Of a DNA stretch of 64,000 nucleotides, positions 60,042 through 64,000 are shown in pieces. The stretch's first letter is position 1. Each line of letters opens with the position of its first letter. The notes below the pieces were generated by a model. It did no database searches and was not told where the DNA came from. It saw nothing but the letters and a program-made list of their open reading frames with translations. The stretch lies in assembly GCA_963815665.1 (NCBI GenBank), contig CAWFHN010000005.1, forward strand, positions 1-64,000. The letters run 5' to 3'. The position numbers and the translations under genes are program-made. The DNA comes from DASUPK01 sp963815665. Its GTDB lineage: Bacteria; Actinomycetota; Thermoleophilia; Solirubrobacterales; 70-9.

Positions 60042-61091
60042 ATGAGAAACCCAAGAGACTTCTTCAAGCCACTCGCGATCGACGCGCCGGAGCCCCCGCG
60101 CGAGATCCCCTTCAAGCCCTCGCGGATGATCCATTTCTTCGACGCATCCAACGAGAAGATGCGCGCCAAGGTCCCCGACATGGCCAAGCAGGCCGACGTC
60201 CTGCTGGGCAACCTCGAGGACGCGATCCCCGTCGACAAGAAGATCCCGGCCCGGGAGGGCCTGATCGAGGTCGGCAAGGAGGTCGATTTCGGCGACACCC
60301 AGCTCTGGACCCGGGTGAACGCCCTCGAGTCGCCGTGGGTGCTCGACGACCTCACTCAGCTCGTCACCGAGATCGGCGACAAGCTCGAGGTGATCATGGT
60401 CCCCAAGGTGGAGGGTCCCTGGGACATCCACTACGTCGACCGCCTGCTCGCCCAGCTCGAGGCCAAGGCCGGGCTGGACAAGCCGCTGCTGGTCCACGCG
60501 ATCCTCGAGACCTCGCTCGGGGTGGTCAACCTGGAGGAGATCGCAACCGCCAGCCCTCGGATGCAGGGCATGAGCTTCGGGCCGGCCGACCTGGCGGCCT
60601 TCCGGCGCATGAAGACCACGCGGGTCGGCGGCGGCCACCCCGCGTACCGCGTGATCGAGGACCCGGACCCCGACAACCCGGACGCGCCCCGCGCGACCGC
60701 GCAGCAGGACCCCTGGCACTACTCGATCGCGCGCATGGTCGACGCCTGCACGGCGGCCGGGATCCTGCCCTTCTACGGCCCCTACGGCGACATCAAGGAC
60801 GTCCAGGGCTGCGAGACCCAGTTCCGCGCCGCCTTCCTGCTGGGCTGCGTCGGGGCCTGGTCGCTCCATCCCGTCCAGATCGACATCGCCAAGAAGGTCT
60901 TCTCGCCGCCGCCGGACGAGGTCCTCTTCGCCAAGAAGGTGCTGGAGGCGATCCCGGACGGCGCCGGCGTCCACATGATCGACGGCAAGATGCAGGACGA
61001 CGCCACCTGGAAGCAGTGCAAGGTGATGGTGAACCTGGCCGAGATGCTCGCCAAGAAGGACCCGGACCTGGCGAAGGCCTACGAGATGTGA
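60042..61091 (+). CDS. mcl: Malyl-CoA/beta-methylmalyl-CoA lyase (CitE-like)
   Basis: 349 residues, HpcH/HpaI-type TIM barrel. Metal and CoA residues fit Mcl1: LGNLEDAIPVDKK, IMVPKVEGPWD, HAILETSLGVVNLEEI (Glu ligand), FGPADLAAF (Asp ligand) and GAWSLHPVQIDIAKK. It cleaves methylmalyl-CoA to glyoxylate and propionyl-CoA and can join glyoxylate with acetyl-CoA to malyl-CoA. ATG 60042 is used; the longer open frame has no family sequence. GTGA overlap with a thioesterase gene. Confidence 0.9.
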   Translation: MRNPRDFFKPLAIDAPEPPREIPFKPSRMIHFFDASNEKMRAKVPDMAKQADVLLGNLEDAIPVDKKIPAREGLIEVGKEVDFGDTQLWTRVNALESPWVLDDLTQLVTEIGDKLEVIMVPKVEGPWDIHYVDRLLAQLEAKAGLDKPLLVHAILETSLGVVNLEEIATASPRMQGMSFGPADLAAFRRMKTTRVGGGHPAYRVIEDPDPDNPDAPRATAQQDPWHYSIARMVDACTAAGILPFYGPYGDIKDVQGCETQFRAAFLLGCVGAWSLHPVQIDIAKKVFSPPPDEVLFAKKVLEAIPDGAGVHMIDGKMQDDATWKQCKVMVNLAEMLAKKDPDLAKAYEM

Positions 61092-61498
61092 GCGGCTTCG
61101 TCCACCGCCTGCGGGTCCGCTACAACGAGTGCGACCCGCAGGGCGTCGTCTTCAACGCCAACTACCTGACCTACTTCGACCTGACGATGACCGAGCTCTG
61201 GCGCGAGCTCGGCGGCTATCAGGCGATGGTCGACGCCGGCGTCGACATGGTCGTGGCCGAGGCCACGGTCCGCTACCGGGCCGCCCTCCGCTTCGACGAC
61301 GAGTTCGAGGTCCGGGCGACGGTGGGCCGCCTCGGGGACACGTCGATGACGACGGCGATCGAGGTCGTGCGCGGGGAGGAGACGGTGGCAGAGGGCGAGC
61401 TGCGGCACGTCTTCATCGAGTCGGGCGGAGGCAACACCGCACCTATTCCAGAGTCGATCCGCTCCGGCCTCGCTCGCTACGCCGCGGCGCCGGCCTGA
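61088..61498 (+). CDS. YbgC-like 4HBT hot-dog acyl-CoA thioesterase
   Basis: 136 residues from a GTG overlapping the mcl stop (GTGA). The YbgC active-site motif YNECDPQGVVFNANYLTYFD is intact (Asp catalytic), then VRYRAALRFDDEFEVRA. Coupling to mcl makes malyl-CoA a plausible substrate, filling the step done by Mcl2 in Rhodobacter; that is inference. Confidence 0.85.
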   Translation: MSGFVHRLRVRYNECDPQGVVFNANYLTYFDLTMTELWRELGGYQAMVDAGVDMVVAEATVRYRAALRFDDEFEVRATVGRLGDTSMTTAIEVVRGEETVAEGELRHVFIESGGGNTAPIPESIRSGLARYAAAPA

Positions 61499-61611
61499 CC
61501 TCGTTCTCCCCTGGTGCTCCAGGCGCTCATCACGGCGCCCGGCGACGTTGTCATTGTGCCACCCAATAGTGCGCATTTAGCGCCGTTCGACTGCCCCCGA
61601 TACCAGCATTA

Positions 61612-63646
61612 ATGAGGATCCGAATCGCATCGCTCGCCCCGATCCCTGCTGGGCGCAGCGGCGCTGCTGCTGGCGCTCGCCCCGGCGACCGCCCAGGCCC
61701 GCCCCTCCTGCCATGGAAAGAAGGCGACCGTGGTGCTCGGCGGCGGCAACAACAAGTACGTGGCCCGGAACCATGGCCATGGCAACCAGGTCGTGATCGC
61801 CGGCGCAGGCAACGACTACATCGTCACCGGCAAGGGCTCGGACGTGATCTGCGGCGGAGACGGGAACGATCGCATCCTCGCCGGCAAGGGGACCGACCGC
61901 GTCTACGGAGGCACCGGGGACGACACGATCATCAACATCAAGGGCAAGGACTCGAGCTTCGGGGAGGACGGAAACGACTCGATGCAGGGCGGCCCCAGCC
62001 CTGACGCGATGGACGGCGGCACCGGAAACGACTTCGTCAACGGCGGCAGCGACCGCGACAACCTCCACGGCGGGGCGGGCGACGACCTCATCCTCGGCGA
62101 CGATGGCAGCGACTCGATCAGCGGGGACGACGGGACGGACGAGATCCACGGCGGATCGGGCGGAGAGGACATGAGCGGGGGGAACGGAAACGATCGCCTC
62201 TACGGCGACCTCCTCGACGACCACATGGACGGCGGCGCCGGCGACGACCTCATGGTCGGCGGCCACGGCGGCGACGAGATGAGCGGCGGCAGCGGCAACG
62301 ACTGGTTCCGCGGCGGACCGAACGGCGACGACTATTCCGGCGGCGACGGCACCGACACGGTCAGCTACGCCGATGCCACGCCCTCCTGGGACACGACGAC
62401 CGGGGTGCTGGTGAACCTCGCCGGCGGCTCGGCCATCACCCCCGATGGAACCGAGAACTTGAGCGGAGTCGAGAACGTGCTCGGCTCGGCGTTCGACGAC
62501 TCGATCGAGGGCACCGGCGGTGCCGACGGACTCGACGGTGGACCCGGCAACGACAAGATCGCCGGAGGCGCCGGCGCCGACCAGCTCAACGGCGGCCCGG
62601 GCAACGACAGCTGCGACGCGACCGCCGGCGACAAGACGACCGCCTGCGGGGTAGGTGCGACTCACGAGACGCCGTCCGATCCGCGGCCTGCCAGCGCCTA
62701 CGTCTACATGGATCCGCGGGGACCGGACCCCGGCCTGTACGTGATCGGGCATCAGGGCTCCGGGAACGATGACCTGGTCGTGACCGCGAGCGGCGGGGCC
62801 TTCTCGGCCACCTCGCGGGCCGGGACCGCGATCGCGCGCCTGCCCGGATCAAACGACACCTGTGCTCAGCTCGGCGCCACTGTGAGCTGCCCTTCCCCGT
62901 CGACCGCCCTCAGCTTCATCACGGTCTGGGGCGACTCGGGTGACGACCACCTGAGCCTCTCGGGTGGCTACCCCTCCACGATGACCACCGTGATGGACGG
63001 CGGCCCGGGCAACGACACCCTCGACGGCACCTCCGGGGATGACGTGCTGTTCAGCGGCCAGTCGGGATCGGACGCCCTCAACGGCGGCGACGGCAGCGAC
63101 GCGCTGCTCGCGCTCGGCACGGGTGGTGACAGGCTCAACGGGGGCGGCGGCAACGACCAGCTGGTCAGCGACGACCTCTGCCAGGGGCATGACTACAGCG
63201 GCGGCCCCGGCTTCGACATCGCCGGCTTCGCCCGGTACAAGAACGCGCCGAAGAACGGCATCAAGGCGACGCTCGGCGGCACGGCGACGGACCCGGCACG
63301 CGGCAACTGCAGCGCCACCCACCTCCGCAAGGACCTGGAGATCCTCGAGGGCACGGACGGGCCCGACACCCTCATCGGGACCAAGGGCAAGGACCCGCTC
63401 ATCCTCGGCAGGGGCGGCAACGACGTGATCCACGGGCGGGGCGGCGCCGATGACATCGACGCCGGCCCCGGCAAGGACAGCCTGTTCGGCGACGGCGGCT
63501 TCGACACCCTGGAGGCTCAGGACGGCAGGCGCGACCGAGCCGTCAACTGCGGCAAGGGTGGCGGCGAGGCCTTCCGGGACAAGAGCGACCCGGCGAGGGG
63601 CTGCAAGAAGCTGAAGAAGGGCGCCCGGAAGCGCAAGGGCCGCTAA
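61612..63646 (+). CDS. Large secreted RTX-type repeat protein, signal peptide shifted by one base
   Basis: The body, from 61730, is 638 residues with over 20 GGxGxDxhxG repeats in two blocks (about 20-285 and 410-620) around a beta domain with VYMDPRGPDPGLYVIG. A C-terminal Lys/Arg tail (KKLKKGARKRKGR) follows. The signal peptide is split: ATG 61612 gives MRIRIASLA, then the frame changes at the CCCC run 61637-61640. With one C removed it reads RSLLGAAALLLALAPATAQA and continues into the body. Ca-binding beta-roll outside the cell is expected; there is no enzyme domain. Confidence 0.8.
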
Positions 63647-63652
63647 GCCGGG

Positions 63653-64000
63653 CTACCCCAAGCGCTTCTTCAGCGCCTCGAGCTGCGCCTGAATCTCGGC
63701 GGGCAGGTCATCGCCGAACCGCGCCAGGTGCTCCTCCAGCTGTGGCATCTGCGCACGGAGCGCCTCGTCGTCGACGCTGAGCAGCTGCTCGAGGGCCTCA
63801 TCGGAGATCTCCAGGCCGTCGGTGTTGAGCTCGCCGGGCGCCGGCAGACAGCCCGATCGCCGAGTCCACCGTCTCGCTCTCGTCGTCGCACCGCCGGAAG
63901 ACCCACTCGAGCACGCGGCTGTTCTCGCCGAACCCGGGCCAGAGGAACTTCCCGTCCTCGCTCTTGCGGAACCAGTTGACGTGGAAGACCCGCGGCATCC
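63653..64000 (-). pseudogene. pckG: GTP-type phosphoenolpyruvate carboxykinase, C-terminal part (window edge; one-base frame break)
   Basis: The right-edge frame gives FHVNWFRKSEDGKFLWPGFGENSRVLEWV, the unmistakable C-terminal region of GTP-PEPCK. After AIGL the frame shifts; near 63845-63852 one extra base separates it from LPAPGELNTDGLEISDEALEQLL..., which runs to the TAG at 63653. With the base removed the end is complete and normal, so an assembly error is likely. The enzyme converts oxaloacetate to PEP for gluconeogenesis, fitting the ethylmalonyl-CoA pathway next door. Confidence 0.85.

Overview
The window is a high-GC chromosomal segment with no insertion sequence, phage, plasmid or CRISPR signature. 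The gene set fits a free-living aerobic actinobacterium, most likely class Thermoleophilia (Solirubrobacterales/Gaiellales type). It includes coenzyme F420 biosynthesis with a fused FbiC, a DivIVA-domain protein, ClpS, GTP-type PEP carboxykinase, a Streptomyces-style set of ethylmalonyl-CoA pathway genes, many GTG/TTG starts and many ATGA/GTGA/TGATG overlaps. The lineage is inferred; no rRNA gene is present to prove it.

Layout. 1-4604 (minus): an operon for a membrane complex related to hydrogenase-4/complex I (hyfC-E-F-G-I order) whose large subunit has lost the NiFe cysteines. 4767-8768 (minus): a tightly coupled run coding for a DUF6062-type Cys/His protein, a COG4280-like membrane protein, a 66-residue membrane protein, a Nudix hydrolase, a four-repeat putative DNA-binding protein, a HAD phosphatase and an unusual pyrophosphatase. 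8946-14146: five tRNAs (Pro, Gly, Trp and two Leu) interspersed with a sulfatase, a lone receiver protein, a YedK-type SRAP protein and an AbiEi/DUF559 protein that begins inside a large palindrome. 14205-25919: an M28-type peptidase and acyl-CoA/ketone-body metabolism (acetoacetyl-CoA synthetase, acyl-CoA carboxylase beta subunit, 3-hydroxybutyryl-CoA dehydrogenase, HMG-CoA lyase, thioesterase, SDR), plus a DivIVA-domain protein, a second sulfatase and a diguanylate cyclase. 25964-32857: the F420 block (npdG, cofD, cofC, cofE, then fbiC on the other strand). 32899-43839: aquaporin, an orphan ThiY-like binding protein, a GGDEF-EAL-GAF protein, mntH/mntR with a clear operator, ygfZ, lipoproteins and a coiled-coil nuclease-like protein.

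43928-61498 carries the ethylmalonyl-CoA pathway in pieces: ccr, ecm, a MaoC hydratase (mch), an acyl-CoA dehydrogenase (mcd candidate) and mcl. The rest of the stretch holds two RTX-type repeat proteins (the second runs to 63646), an amidase, ClpS, a membrane PAS-EAL phosphodiesterase and regulators. The right edge holds the end of pckG. Together with the acetoacetyl-CoA, 3-hydroxybutyryl-CoA and carboxylase genes, this predicts acetyl-CoA assimilation to C4 acids and gluconeogenesis through PEP carboxykinase without isocitrate lyase.

Quality note. Three genes (hyfE, the 61.6-kb RTX gene, pckG) each need a one-base correction to read through, and the tRNA-Pro gene lacks one base in its anticodon stem. 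Most of these changes lie in or beside short C/G runs. Residual assembly indels are the simplest explanation, and apparent pseudogenes here should be read in that light.
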